Positions 1 to 10,298 of a stretch of DNA of 64,000 nt are shown here, piece after piece. The notes below the pieces were generated by a model that was not told where the DNA came from, ran no database searches, and saw only the letters and a program-made list of their open reading frames with translations. Each line of letters starts with the position of its first letter. Positions within the stretch are counted from its first letter, which is position 1. A program made the translations under genes and the position numbers. Where the stretch lies: contig NHZP01000053.1 of the NCBI GenBank assembly GCA_003313425.1, positions 62,001 to 126,000 on the forward strand, written 5' to 3'. This DNA is from Pseudopyrenochaeta lycopersici. Lineage: Eukaryota; Ascomycota; Dothideomycetes; Pleosporales; Pseudopyrenochaetaceae.

Positions 1-25
1 CACTTGGCTCACCAAATTGCTCTAG

Positions 26-302
26 CAACGATACCGGAACATTTCTAGACCGAAATTTGATGGCTCTTTTGACATACTTGCTACATGGGTATCCGAGAGG
101 CGTTCAGGTCAGCCAAATGGCTGACTCGCTAGCCAAAGCCATGATGGAAGGAGCCGTACCGCTTGAACTTTCAATGGCTATTGCTGCAGTGCGTGGCATG
201 AGCGGATACCAACAGGAAGAAGAAAAGTCTGCCGTCGAGATTCAAGATGAATGGCAGCCAGTGGAACGACCCAGAGGTTTCGTTCGTGTAATATCCGTGT
301 AG
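26..302 (+). pseudogene. Mirrored copy of the last exon of the 501-aa gene
   Basis: This is the left-arm duplicate of the terminal exon at 1123-1399. It carries the acceptor side of the intron (branch-like CTCAC, then CTAG before base 26) and the same 91 C-terminal codons ending in a stop at 300-302. No upstream exons are in the window, so as seen it is an exon without a gene. Whether the remainder exists left of base 1 cannot be known here. Confidence 0.8.
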
Positions 303-470
303 AACAGGTTCGAGGCAACTGGTGAGGATGACCTAATCTTGCAGGGGGTCCTACGGAAACCGACGTCCCCAAATCCAACTAAGACGTAGCTAGTACATTT
401 TCATCGTTTGGCTTGGGCTTTCTTGGGTATAATGTATTAACCCAATCATACCCGTCCGTTCTTAGAGATC

Positions 471-954
471 ACATGTCTTGATAAGATCACATGTCTTGTA
501 ACAATCCGTGCTTGTACCGCTCCGTTTCTGGACTGATACAGAGCACGGATTGTTACAGAGGAGTGCATTTCCGTAATGTTCCAAAGAATGGACTGATACG
601 GGATGGGGATCGTTACGGATACGGGCATTTCTGTAATGTTCCAGAGGGCGGATTGGTACAATCAGCGTACTATTCCAGTGCAGTATCAATCCGTTAGCTG
701 TATAAGTCCGCATTCCGTACTGTTCCAGAAACGGATTGATACTGCACTGGAATAGTACGCTGATTGTACCAATCCGCCCTCTGGAACATTACAGAAATGC
801 CCGTATCCGTAACGATCCCCATCCCGTATCAGTCCATTCTTTGGAACATTACGGAAATGCACTCCTCTGTAACAATCCGTGCTCTGTATCAGTCCAGAAA
901 CGGAGCGGTACAAGCACGGATTGTTACAAGACATGTGATCTTATCAAGACATGT
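471..954. repeat. Degenerate short repeats in the palindrome core
   Basis: The inner parts of both arms and the centre contain a recurring motif close to GTTCCARARNGGANTGRTAC, for example around 577-600, 639-660 and, through the centre, 721-741. There is also a tandem 17-bp duplication around AGATCACATGTCTTG near 466-499, and a local inverted pair (AACAATCCGTGCT ... AGCACGGATTGTT) at 502-555. The block does not look coding. It resembles a small minisatellite from which the large palindrome may have been nucleated. Confidence 0.6.
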
Positions 955-1122
955 GATCTCTAAGAACGGACGGGTATGATTGGGTTAATACATTATACCC
1001 AAGAAAGCCCAAGCCAAACGATGAAAATGTACTAGCTACGTCTTAGTTGGATTTGGGGACGTCGGTTTCCGTAGGACCCCCTGCAAGATTAGGTCATCCT
1101 CACCAGTTGCCTCGAACCTGTT

Positions 1123-2727
1123 CTACACGGATATTACACGAACGAAACCTCTGGGTCGTTCCACTGGCTGCCATTCATCTTGAATCTCGACGGCAGACTT
1201 TTCTTCTTCCTGTTGGTATCCGCTCATGCCACGCACTGCAGCAATAGCCATTGAAAGTTCAAGCGGTACGGCTCCTTCCATCATGGCTTTGGCTAGCGAG
1301 TCAGCCATTTGGCTGACCTGAACGCCTCTCGGATACCCATGTAGCAAGTATGTCAAAAGAGCCATCAAATTTCGGTCTAGAAATGTTCCGGTATCGTTGC
1401 TAGAGCAATTTGGTGAGCCAAGTGCGTGCGCTTGCGTGATTATCCATGACTTACATAGAAAGCTCCAAGTCGTTGCTGCAGGTCAAAATGATTCCTAGCC
1501 CTAGGTAAAACGCCACGTAAGACCATCTCTTGCCTAATCTTATGTGCCATTTCAAACTGTTTTCACGCTTTTTCTTCAAGTCCACATTCATGTCCTTGTG
1601 GTGACACTCATAGATCGTCTCTAGAATGAAGTCCTTCGCTACACTCGCTACACCTCTACCCTGAGAAAGTTGGCTCGATAGGTGGGAGTCTCCTTTGAGT
1701 TCGTTGCATTTCTGCTGGTACTGGTGGTAAAGGATGATTCTTGCCATTCTAAGCTTGACAGGATCAATGGCCACATCGTGTTCGATCGATTCAGCGCAGT
1801 GCAGGCTTTTGAGTATCTTTTCTGTACGTGAGCGTCCCGATGTTGGATTACTCACTTGCAAGCGTGCCCAAGGGTCATCTGCATTCCATTTACTATAGAA
1901 GTGATTGGTGAAGTCCACAGCATCTTGCCGAAGGAAACTATCGCCAATCGTAGTAAGCTGCACAATCTCCTGGTGTTCTAGTCCATAAATATTGTGTAGT
2001 TTATCGTAACAACGAACCCAATGGGTCCTCGTCGTTCCTTCTAGTAAGGTGAACTTTCGTTCATTTTCTACTGGGCTTCCATTCCAGTTCGAAGAGAGTT
2101 CCGATCGAGATATGGAAGGCAATCTTGTGGGGGAAAGTGGCGGCACCGGACTGCCATCTCTACCGACCAATTCTATTCTCGGTCTCAAACCCTCGCCTAC
2201 GTTTAATGCTCCCGGATCATTGAATTCATCTTCGAATCTTGAAGCTAATGCAAGATTACTGCTCGTTGGTGATTCGACAGTTTCTCGTACCTGGTCCTGA
2301 CTGTCTGACATCACAATGTCCTCAGAGAGGGTGTGGCTGAATACCACATTGGCGACTGGATGCTCTTCATTGGAGTTTGGGGCTCTTTCATCACGCCGGT
2401 GGAACTTTCCATAAGGAAACTTTAACCTCTTCATGTTCTTATGCAACGGCTGAGGGACCCTAGTATAGTCCGCATATGATGAATAATTGTACGTTGGTAC
2501 TTCTTCATCATCCTGTGAAAGACGATGCGGCAAGAGCTTTGCCTGAATGGAGCCGATGTACTCAATCTCAGCGGAGGCAAGGAGGGCCAAGAAGGCTTTC
2601 CCACGGAAGATAAACTGTCAAACATCAGTAACGCTTCTACGACAACATCAAATCATACCTCATCATCTTCCATCTTATCTCGAGCATAGTCCAGAAGCGA
2701 TTCGTTGACAATAGAGCTCTGGTCCAT
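1123..2727 (-). CDS. Hypothetical protein, 3 exons, 501 aa
   Basis: Model: exon 1 2727-2659, intron 2658-2615 (GTATGA...CAG, 44 bp), exon 2 2614-1455, intron 1454-1400 (GTAAGT...CTCAC...TAG, 55 bp), exon 3 1399-1123. Phases join cleanly and give 501 codons plus stop. The first exon reads MDQSSIVNESLLDYARDKME and the final exon ends RPRGFVRVISV. Without the second intron the frame would stop at 1451 with LELSM. The middle is Ser/Pro/Glu-rich and probably disordered. The C-terminal half has Trp-rich helical segments and one hydrophobic stretch (WSYVAFYLGLGIILTC). I recognise no domain. The last exon lies entirely in the right arm of the palindrome, so inversion or assembly events there directly affect this gene. 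Confidence 0.8.
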
Positions 2728-4060
2728 GTTAGAAATGGCGTTGCCGAGATTGGTCACCTACTAAGACAAGGGAGCGCATCTTGAACCGAATGACTTCACA
2801 AGAAATGTGATGGTGCAAAATCGACAGTCTGAGAAGAATGGATACAAAGAGCACGTTCAGGCAAATGTTTTGGTCTTTGCGAAAGAACCCGAAATGGCCG
2901 CAGGGCAAAGCCCAAAATCCATCAGATTCTATATATAGACACCTACTACGCTGTCGAGGAGCCCGAAATAGCTCTTCTGAAAGTCACAAATCTGGCCGTC
3001 GCCACCAGAGCATCTAACTATAGGAACCATCAGTACAGTCTGGCTGTGCCGATTTCACAATGCGTGCTCCCGTCAACTTGGATTTGGCGTCTAAGAGTTG
3101 TCCTCTTCATCTGCTGTTTATTGGGGCTAAGTAATGACGCTAATTAGTCATATAGACAAGGTCACATGACCACTGCCTTCATTGCCCATCTTGACATCTT
3201 CACCCAAAGTTTCCTGCTTTCTAGTATGAGAAATACCAGGAACAAGCTCAACTTACGGGATCATTTTCTAGGTGACGGCCCACGACCATTTGCTGCGATC
3301 TATGATTTGTGGTGGATAGTACAATATTAAGACAAGCTCGAATTAACAAGTCGCGAGACATGGTTGATAAAGGTAGGACATCTACGACAGTCAGCCGCTG
3401 CCACCTCCTCATGCATACCTCAGATATGCTGATGTGCGCCCTTGATCGTCTCTCCGAGTTTTGTTCCACATAAACTACGCCGTACTTTATTGCCATGAGT
3501 CACATGACCTGATGCTGCAATATAGTTATGAAGGACGATTAAGCAAACAAGATATAATTCTGGCCTTCCTCGGCGGATGACTCCGATTTCGAAATCGTTA
3601 CGGCTTTGAAGCCACAGTCTCGAACAGCTTCATTGCAACGTGTCTGATTTCGCTTCGCAAGACCCAGCAGATCTGTCTCTGACGTCTGAAGCAGGCTTTA
3701 TATATCATTCCACAGTTACTGGTAACCTCGGTGTGCCGCGCCGACTCCATGCAGTGTTCGCCATCAGGGGGTACAGTGTAGGGAGTCGAGTGTTCTGACA
3801 CAATCCGTTCGCATTGCATAGCGTCTCATGACGAATTCGAGAAGGCTTTCAGCTCGTCAGAAAATGCCAGCAGCACAGATTCATGCGTTGCTGGTAAGTC
3901 ATGGGCCAATCCTTTCAGCAGGAGCATGCCCCAAATCCACGACGGCAACCTGTTCATGCACTGGATCGGTGTCCGCCTCGTATCTGCGTTATATTGAGGC
4001 TTGGCTTCTAGGAAAGCATTTCTTCAGGGGTTTCGCTTACGGCGTGATCTGGAATCTGGC
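2728..4060. other. Intergenic, divergent promoter region, no supported gene
   Basis: This is the shared upstream region of the 501-aa gene (-) and the membrane protein (+). It contains TATA-like sequences (TCTATATATAGA near 2929) and two identical GTCACATGAC decamers (3161-3170 and 3499-3508). Short frames on the minus strand at 3248-3496 and 3598-3819 lack recognisable motifs, so I do not call them genes. A minus-strand ATATATAAAG near 3695 could mark an unrecognised small transcript. Confidence 0.5.
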
Positions 4061-4068
4061 TATATAAA
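4061..4068 (+). promoter_or_regulatory. TATA box of the small membrane protein gene
   Basis: TATATAAA lies 143 bp upstream of the ATG at 4204. It is followed by a CT-rich stretch (4081-4106), a common arrangement around fungal transcription starts. Confidence 0.6.
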
Positions 4069-4156
4069 CTAAGAAAACCCTCGCTTTTCTTCCTACTCTT
4101 TCTCTCATTGACATTGATAAGCCACCCGTGATTATCAGCAATACAGCAACTTCACG

Positions 4157-4201
4157 GTAAGCGCACCCACAGGAGATCAAGCATCAGTGCTGACCACGTA
4201 G
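4157..4201 (+). other. Intron in the 5' untranslated region
   Basis: GTAAGC donor at 4157, branch-like GCTGACC near 4189, acceptor CGTAG ending at 4201, two bases before the ATG. The 45-bp length matches the coding intron of the same gene (4464-4508). The splice signals support transcription of this locus. Confidence 0.6.
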
Positions 4202-4203
4202 AC

Positions 4204-4701
4204 ATGGACGGTATGGACCAAGCTGAAGAACGGAACGAAGCTTTGCGTCTTCGACTTGACTGCTCTCCGCGACATGTTTTCAGTGTCCGACCGCACACTG
4301 CCATTGCTACCTCTAATTACAACTTATCTGCGACAGGGCCTTTGGGGCTCCCCTTTTGCCGTAGTCCAGTAGGCTTCCGAGATGAGTTTCAATACAGTAA
4401 CGAATACCTGGCCGAGGGCGACCCTGGCTACGATGGCAGTACACTCGTTGGCTCCGACCACAAGTGAGTGCCTTTGGCCTTTTCTTCTTTCATACTAATA
4501 GTCACCAGCGAACCTTTTGACGCGGAATATCTCTGCCATTCTCGAAGCGACGTCCATATCTGGCTCATGATTGCTTGGTCGATACTCTTTTTGTTGGCTG
4601 TATGTCGAGCAGTCGCTGTGATCGCTGAGCTGATCTTGTCCATGGTATGCCATATACTCATTATTCTGTGTGCTGTTCTCATTGTCTCGCATGTTTCATA
4701 G
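4204..4701 (+). CDS. Small membrane protein, 2 exons, about 150 aa
   Basis: Exon 1 is 4204-4463 and starts MDGMDQAEERNEALRLRLD. The intron is 4464-4508 (GTGAGT ... TACTAAT ... CAG, 45 bp, a textbook branch point). Exon 2 starts at 4509 and continues the frame. The N-terminal 100 residues are hydrophilic; the C-terminus has one or two hydrophobic spans (WLMIAWSILFLLAVCRAVAV, then MVCHILIILCAVLIV), so it is probably a tail-anchored or two-pass membrane protein. A second intron is possible at 4645-4701 (GTATGC...CATAG, 57 bp); that would end the protein at 4746 and remove the second hydrophobic span. No family recognised. The TATA box, 5'UTR intron and splice signals argue it is real. Confidence 0.7.
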
Positions 4702-4746
4702 CTTTCATTCCGAGAACGCAGCTCTTCAATGATTCTTAGTTATTAG

Positions 4747-5545
4747 CATGCATACCTTCAATGCTACAGCAGCAGGAAGGTCTACTCTTTTGTTCGCCAA
4801 TATTAGTCTACCATGCCCAAGACTCTGACTGCCCATTCGTTCCTCGGTTTGCCTGTTGCTAGCAATGCGATTGATGTTTTATACCGCTCAAGGGAGCCGG
4901 TCAGGCTCCTGATCTCCTTTCCGACGCCACAGTGCTCCGCGATGAAAACAGAAGAGGCCTCAAAACCATATACGCAATGTCCATGGCTCCTTAAAAATAA
5001 TGTTTAGCAGCGAAAGCTAGCTCTTTGTCCGTCAAAGGCACTGGAAGCACGATGTTTGAGCGGCTTCAACGCCTTCATGGCGCAAAAATCCATCTAAATG
5101 CTTGGATCGTCTACTAACCGCCTCTGTTGCTAGCTGTCACGGTGAGAATTGCATTGTTAAGACAGCCGCGTCCTCATCTTAAGAATAGAATACGCCGGAG
5201 TAGAGCTAGTCCCCCAAGGTACACATCTTAAATGCTATATATCTACGATCGGAAGTTACGTTGTCGCGAAGCAAAAGGAACCTCAAGCAACGCTTCCATT
5301 TCGTTGTATTTCAAACCGTCACATATGTACAGAAAGCGCCCTAATTACGATGCGTCCGCGACCAAGATATAGTTGAGTGATGGTAATCATATACTCTTTG
5401 GGAGCGTTCTCTGCTATTGAGTTGCGGATTTGCCGCGAAAAAATAGTATTCATCGATTCGTGATCTTTAGCCACTAATATAGCTGTAATCTCTGGATGAA
5501 ACACGAACATACTAAGTCTGACATGAAAGCCTATTAACGATGTTT
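4747..5545. other. Intergenic, no supported gene
   Basis: Between two convergent genes. Only short frames occur (the longest is 64 codons at 4813-5007), without motifs or good splice structure. Probably 3' regions of the flanking genes. Confidence 0.5.
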
Positions 5546-7437
5546 CTACCGGCGCTGAGTCTTGCTTGGACGTCTCCCCTTGTAATCCTTGTCCTTGTTG
5601 TCATCCTTCCTGTCTATAGGGCCGAGGCACTCTTCGATGATGTCGCACAATGAAGCTTTAGCCGCAAGCAAATCTAAAGCCTGCTCGAATTGGAGCATTT
5701 TGCTCTTTTCCTCGCCATCTTCCAGAACCTTCCTTGTCCTCAGCTCTCCCTTTAGCTTCTTCCAACAGCCGATGGGCTCCAACACGCTCGCTGGATTAAT
5801 CGAATCGCTTGTTTCCAACTTCTCATAAAGATGGTAAAATTCCGCGCGGAAGTCCGCAACCAAATTTTCGAGATGGTTGCTATGGCTTTCCAGCTTCGCT
5901 ACAAGAGGTTTGATCTCGAACAAGTACATTTCCTGTATTACGGCCCATGCGTCTTGAAGCTCTTTGAATTTCTGATTCTGAAAGTCCACACCGCCCCATG
6001 GTTGCATGTCGTCGCAACTCCTCTTGCGCTTTCGTCGTTCTGATCTACGAGGGGGATCACCTGCGGTTCGTCTGCCCCCGTCGCTGTCGTCAATGTCGGT
6101 GTCTGCATTGGTTGACTCGTGAGAAAACTGGCTTGGTAATTCCTCCTCGTCATCGAGCAATATTGGGTTGTCTGTATTGTCAGCGGATATTTCGCAGTGC
6201 GCATAGAGTCATACCTTTGGAGCCACATGCAGCATTCTTTGGAGTCCCTGTACGTCCACCCTTGTTTCCTTCGGCCTCCACCTGCATGCTTCTAAATCGT
6301 GCAGGACCGTCACTGGTCTCGTCATCAGACGTTCCGGGCCCCTCCCGATCTTCTTGCACCCGTACCTTGGCGCTTCCTCGATCTGACGAACCGACGCTGC
6401 TGGTAGCAGTTCCGCGCCCTTGATTCGTACTTTCACCAGTTGCCGTCTTAGTTCCAGGCTCCTCCCGCTCGATCGTGCTAACAAGCAGTCCTTGCGGAAC
6501 AGTGTCGTTCTGCTTCAACAGGTCGCCTTTCATGGCACTCTGGTTGGAGGGGCTACGAATCCCAGCGTCATCATTCTGGGTCGATCCGCGCTCTGGCACT
6601 GCTGATAGGCGGTCTGGACGTGCTTGCTCGCAGAAGCATTCCTTGTCTTGGAACGCCTGCACTCCGGTTACATCCTCAGCCGCCATGGCCGCTAGCTCCA
6701 TTCGGGCTCCCTTGTTCTCAACGGGGCAGGGGACTTGGGTATGATCCAGACTAGCAGGTTCTTCTATGCCGCCTGCCTGTGCCTCGCATAACTCCTCGGG
6801 GCGTGTCTCGGCGTCTGCTGGTGATGATACGCGCAGCGCCTCAAATCGTGGGCTCAAAGAGACTTTGCAACTCGTGACGAGAGAGATGTCCTGAACGGTG
6901 GCATCCCCGCCTTCGCCCAATGCTACCAGAGTCTCGACACCCACGTCCGGCATTTCCGTAGCAGGCTCGTGGCTCGTCCCAGCGCTCCACTCTTGGCCGA
7001 CCTCGTGTCCAGGAGCATTCTCTTCCCTGACCTGTGTGTTCGAGGGCACTTCGTGCCTTGTGATGCGAGGTTCACGTCGATCGAAATCCGGTCCAGCAGC
7101 AATTTCATCATTGGCTGATTGTTCTGCTAATACCTGGCTCGACGTAACAGCATAGGCGAGGCGAGATGCATCCATCTCTTCTGTTTGCAGAATCAAGCTC
7201 ATGTAAGTATCGGGATCAATGCAGAAAAGATCTTGTTCCTGCTCATCTGGATAAGCTCGTTGACATTAAGACGGGAGGGAAGGGTTCACTCACTGTTTCC
7301 CCGGTTTCTCCATTTTCCATGTCTAAAGTCCAGGGAGAGTCACAAAGAAAGTCATCGTGTATGAGATCCGGGACAGAGTTAAACAGTTGCTCAATTGCGT
7401 CCGAACTCCAGGAGGAAAGTAAAGGAGAGAAGGCCAT
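5546..7437 (-). CDS. Acidic, probably nuclear hypothetical protein, 3 exons, 597 aa
   Basis: Exon 1 is 7437-7294 (MAFSPLLSSWSSDAIEQLFN). The intron is 7293-7239 (GTGAGT...GCAG, 55 bp). Exon 2 is 7238-6215. The second intron is 6214-6172 (GTATGA ... GCTGACA ... ACAG, 43 bp). Exon 3 is 6171-5546. All phases match, giving 598 codons. The start at 7437 is preferred over an in-frame ATG at 7467 because TATAAA (7475-7480) is too close to the latter. The long exon-2 part is Glu/Ser/Thr-rich, low complexity. Exon 3 has a basic cluster RRSERRKRKRS (NLS-like), then a helical, coiled-coil-like region, then a Lys/Asp-rich tail ending RRPSKTQRR. No enzymatic motif. A decayed paralogue lies at 12224-12805 on the same strand. 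Confidence 0.8.
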
Positions 7438-9269
7438 GATGTGATGAGCAGACCATAGCGGGCTCATGCATGACTTTATACTTCATCCCGGGCTTCGGGG
7501 TGCAGGGGAGCACGCTCCAAAAGCGTCCCGCCACGCCATCCTCAGCCGTCCTCAACGATGCCTCCACCAATCGACACCTCCCCTCTTACAACGCATAGAG
7601 GGCGCAGCTCGATCATCACCGGACGAGCCTTGTTGGTGTTCTACTGCCAGGATCCTGCCACCGCTAGGGCATGCGAAGGGTAGTAATATGCATGTCGTGA
7701 TACATCAAGTCACACGATACCTGCTCAGCGGCCATGACCGCTCATGTTGATTGGAAGTTGTCACCATGAAGGGGGTACCAGCCTTTCACAGTGGCTTGAT
7801 ATGGTCAAAGGGCCGAAGTCTGCCTTATACGATGACACAGCTGGGTAGCTGGGGTTGGTGAAGCGCCGTACTGGCGCAAATCGTTGCCGGGGATGGTCGT
7901 AGCTTCAATGCACTCGATGCATCTGAACTCGTGCCCTTGGTCAGGACTGGGCCCATGTCTGTTGCAGGAGCGTGGACAAGACGAGCTGCCACGCAATTGT
8001 GGGCTCCATTCTGCAAATGTCCCTCGTCTAACGCCTTTCGAAGGATGACGCAAGACTGTTCATTGTTGAGCGGTCAGCTGTTCCACTGGAAGGAGTTGGG
8101 AACCTCGACGTGGCCGAGTTTGAAGCAGGCGCATTCATGCGGTGGTGATGTAGGCAAGTGGCTGCTGCAGCACAGCGAAAACCAAATCATGTGCTTCCTT
8201 GGAGCCGCGAGCGACAGTGCGAGCACATGGCCTTGCCTTAAAGACAGAGCAGGTTACGGGGTTGCGTGACCGATGCAGTCCGGACCTCGAGTCCAGTATG
8301 CTCCCCTGGTTGCGTCGATCTTGAGCAGAAAGACATCCGGGCATGGCTCATACGACAGTTTCTGACTTTGTGCGGTGATACATTTAGCTAGATCTCCCAT
8401 CATCTGCATCGATGCATGTTCTTCCAAACATTACATGCGCGGCCCTGAAGGCAGACCAAGGTTTATTTGGGGCGCTGTTGTTCCTCAACAGCTTATATGG
8501 CCCGGTGCTGGAATAACAGTAATGCAAAACAAATCAACTGCGGAGCAAATCTGATTCATCTAGCTCTGTGGGTTCCTTGTGGACTTGGAGGCTCAGGGAA
8601 TTCGTGTGACGTCGGTCGTACGGGCAAGAAGGGGAATTCGGGGACGAAGGTCGAATGGGATATGCCGGAAAGGGCGTTGTTGACCTTGACGCCTAAGCGG
8701 AAGTCATTGCACTCGTGGAATCGATGCATACTCCTAAGCTGATCTCCAACTAACTGGTGGTTAAAGGAAGTTGGGCTATTGCGTGGTGGTTGTATCGAGA
8801 AGTGGTGGTGGAAAGATTGATTTAGGTTTGGTCTGTGCGGAATGGCAAGCGCTGGCACAACCCAATTGAGGCCAAGGTCAATGCAGCTGCGGGAAATCCT
8901 AGCCGCTAGTGATTGGTCAACAACGTTATCAGCGAACAAGACTTTGTCGTCAGCACCACGAGATTGAGGAATGGCCCGGAAGCCTGACGTTCTCATACAG
9001 TAGAAGAATTTAAGAGGCACGTCGAGTCTACATGCGAATCATATCTTACAAGCAACGCAGCCTCCCCACCAATGCAGTCCTCGCCTATTATTCGCTCACA
9101 TTTGTTGTGATGCGACAGTAATTTTTAGGGTGCGAAAGAACCCGTAACTTTTCCGTCACGTGGGTTTTTCCGTTGCGTAGGGATTAAACGTTACGCTTGT
9201 AAAGGTGCCAAGAAAACTTCCTTATTAGGACCTAGAGTCTTATTTCTATAACAGTACGCGACCTCAATG
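7438..9269. other. Intergenic, no supported gene
   Basis: Contains the TATA box of the preceding gene (7475-7480, minus strand) and overlapping short frames on both strands (for example 7931-8269 + and 8556-9020 -). None has a recognised domain, a convincing start or intron signals. Base composition is ordinary for the island and there is no RIP. Confidence 0.45.
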
Positions 9270-10298
9270 CTACCCCTGAAATTCCTCAAATTTACGTTTA
9301 CGTCCCAATAATAGGCTGTCCCTCATTGCACATGCTCTTTGAAGGAGCTGTTGTCTATCTTCCCCTTCAAGCCAACAAGGACCTTTAAGTTCAAAGCGTA
9401 CGTCTTTAAACTCTGGAACATCCCTAAGCGCCTGGAGAAAGCGGAAAAACTCGACTTCCTCTTGCTCATCTGTCAACGTCGCTACCGTGAACTTTATCGT
9501 AAAGCGCCCTGGCTGCGTTCTTCGTTTAACGCAGAGTGCATGGACGAAGTCCATCAAAATCGAGCGTTTGGCATCCTCGGAGTCTTCGAGATCCACGTCA
9601 ATCTCAATACCGTTAACGTATTGAAACGCATTTCCGCCGAGCAGTCGCAGGAGCGCGGATATGCTCCAATTCCATCCTAAGTAGTGTCGAACGTAGTGAT
9701 CCCGGCCGCCCCAATCGTAAAAATCATCATCAATGCTCAAGCCGTCCTCCTCATATTTAAGTCTAAGCGGCTTCGTGCCATACATTAGACTCATAACTTC
9801 TTTATGGACCTGTTTGTTGACCGCAAGAAGCCCTATACTGCTCCCTTCAAGTCTATGCCGAGGAAAGAGCCCTAAGAATGGAGGGAATGCGTACATGTAA
9901 ATTTCATTTCGGATTTCCCCTGGAAGTTCGAGCAGCTTAGATTGTCTTTTAGGCAGTAATAGGTCGTGGCCGCCGCAGTACCATTGTTGGTCTCGTACAT
10001 CTGTACGGACAAATGGCCGTCCGCATCGATGTCCACATATAAGCATTGCTGCACATCGGGCCTGGAGGGAATGGGGATGTTTTCGAACGCCGCGCTGTGA
10101 CCAGGCCGTGCGCTCCCATGAAAGCAGCGATACCGCGCCAAAGTGATGCTTACATTCCGCAATGTGCAACATATCCTTAGCGTTCAGCTTAGATGTGTAT
10201 GATTGCTCTTCGACTGTCTGATTGTTTGATGGATTTCCACTAAGCAGAGGGCCGGGACCAGGCCAAAAGTTTTCGTTGGGTCGTCCTCGCGTCTTCAT
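9270..10298 (-). CDS. 2EXR/F-box-like domain protein, 342 aa
   Basis: Single exon. I chose the ATG at 10298 (MKTRGRPNENFWPG; context ACAGAATGA) rather than the longer frame to 10448, because a TATA box (TATAAA, minus strand, 10408-10413) lies about 110 bp upstream and would otherwise sit inside the coding region. Near residue 130 is the hallmark KLLELPGEIRNEIYMYAF, typical of the fungal 2EXR / F-box-like family (L-P-x-E-I-R-N-x-I-Y). Just before it is a Cys/His segment (CGHRCGRPF...WYCGGHD). Families with this motif are large in Pezizomycotina and mostly uncharacterised; substrate-adaptor function is inferred only from F-box similarity. The C-terminus ends in a basic GRKRKFEEFQG. Confidence 0.8.
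   Translation of the reverse strand: MKTRGRPNENFWPGPGPLLSGNPSNNQTVEEQSYTSKLNAKDMLHIAECKHHFGAVSLLSWERTAWSQRGVRKHPHSLQARCAAMLICGHRCGRPFVRTDVRDQQWYCGGHDLLLPKRQSKLLELPGEIRNEIYMYAFPPFLGLFPRHRLEGSSIGLLAVNKQVHKEVMSLMYGTKPLRLKYEEDGLSIDDDFYDWGGRDHYVRHYLGWNWSISALLRLLGGNAFQYVNGIEIDVDLEDSEDAKRSILMDFVHALCVKRRTQPGRFTIKFTVATLTDEQEEVEFFRFLQALRDVPEFKDVRFELKGPCWLEGEDRQQLLQRACAMRDSLLLGRKRKFEEFQG

Larger units (their letters stand above)
1..1424. repeat. Near-perfect inverted repeat (palindrome) at window start
   Basis: Base i pairs with base 1425-i across arms of about 695 bp (1-695 and 730-1424), around a 34-nt non-palindromic centre. Identical reading frames occur on both strands in mirrored positions, and I saw no mismatch in the stretches compared. 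The right arm contains the last exon of the gene at 1123-2727; the left arm holds a mirrored, truncated copy. Because the left arm starts at base 1, its true length is unknown. Perfect identity suggests either a very recent inverted duplication or a fold-back artefact at a contig end. Confidence 0.95.

Noticed and set aside
1451..2590. 379-aa single-exon version of the first gene
   Set aside because: Begins with TTG rather than ATG and ends one codon after a perfect GTAAGT donor; the 3-exon model is better.
7931..8269. 112-codon frame on the plus strand
   Set aside because: Starts with GTG, no domain, several overlapping opposite frames.
8556..9020. 154-codon frame on the minus strand
   Set aside because: No motif, no convincing start context or introns, and an overlapping frame on the other strand. 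Likely chance.
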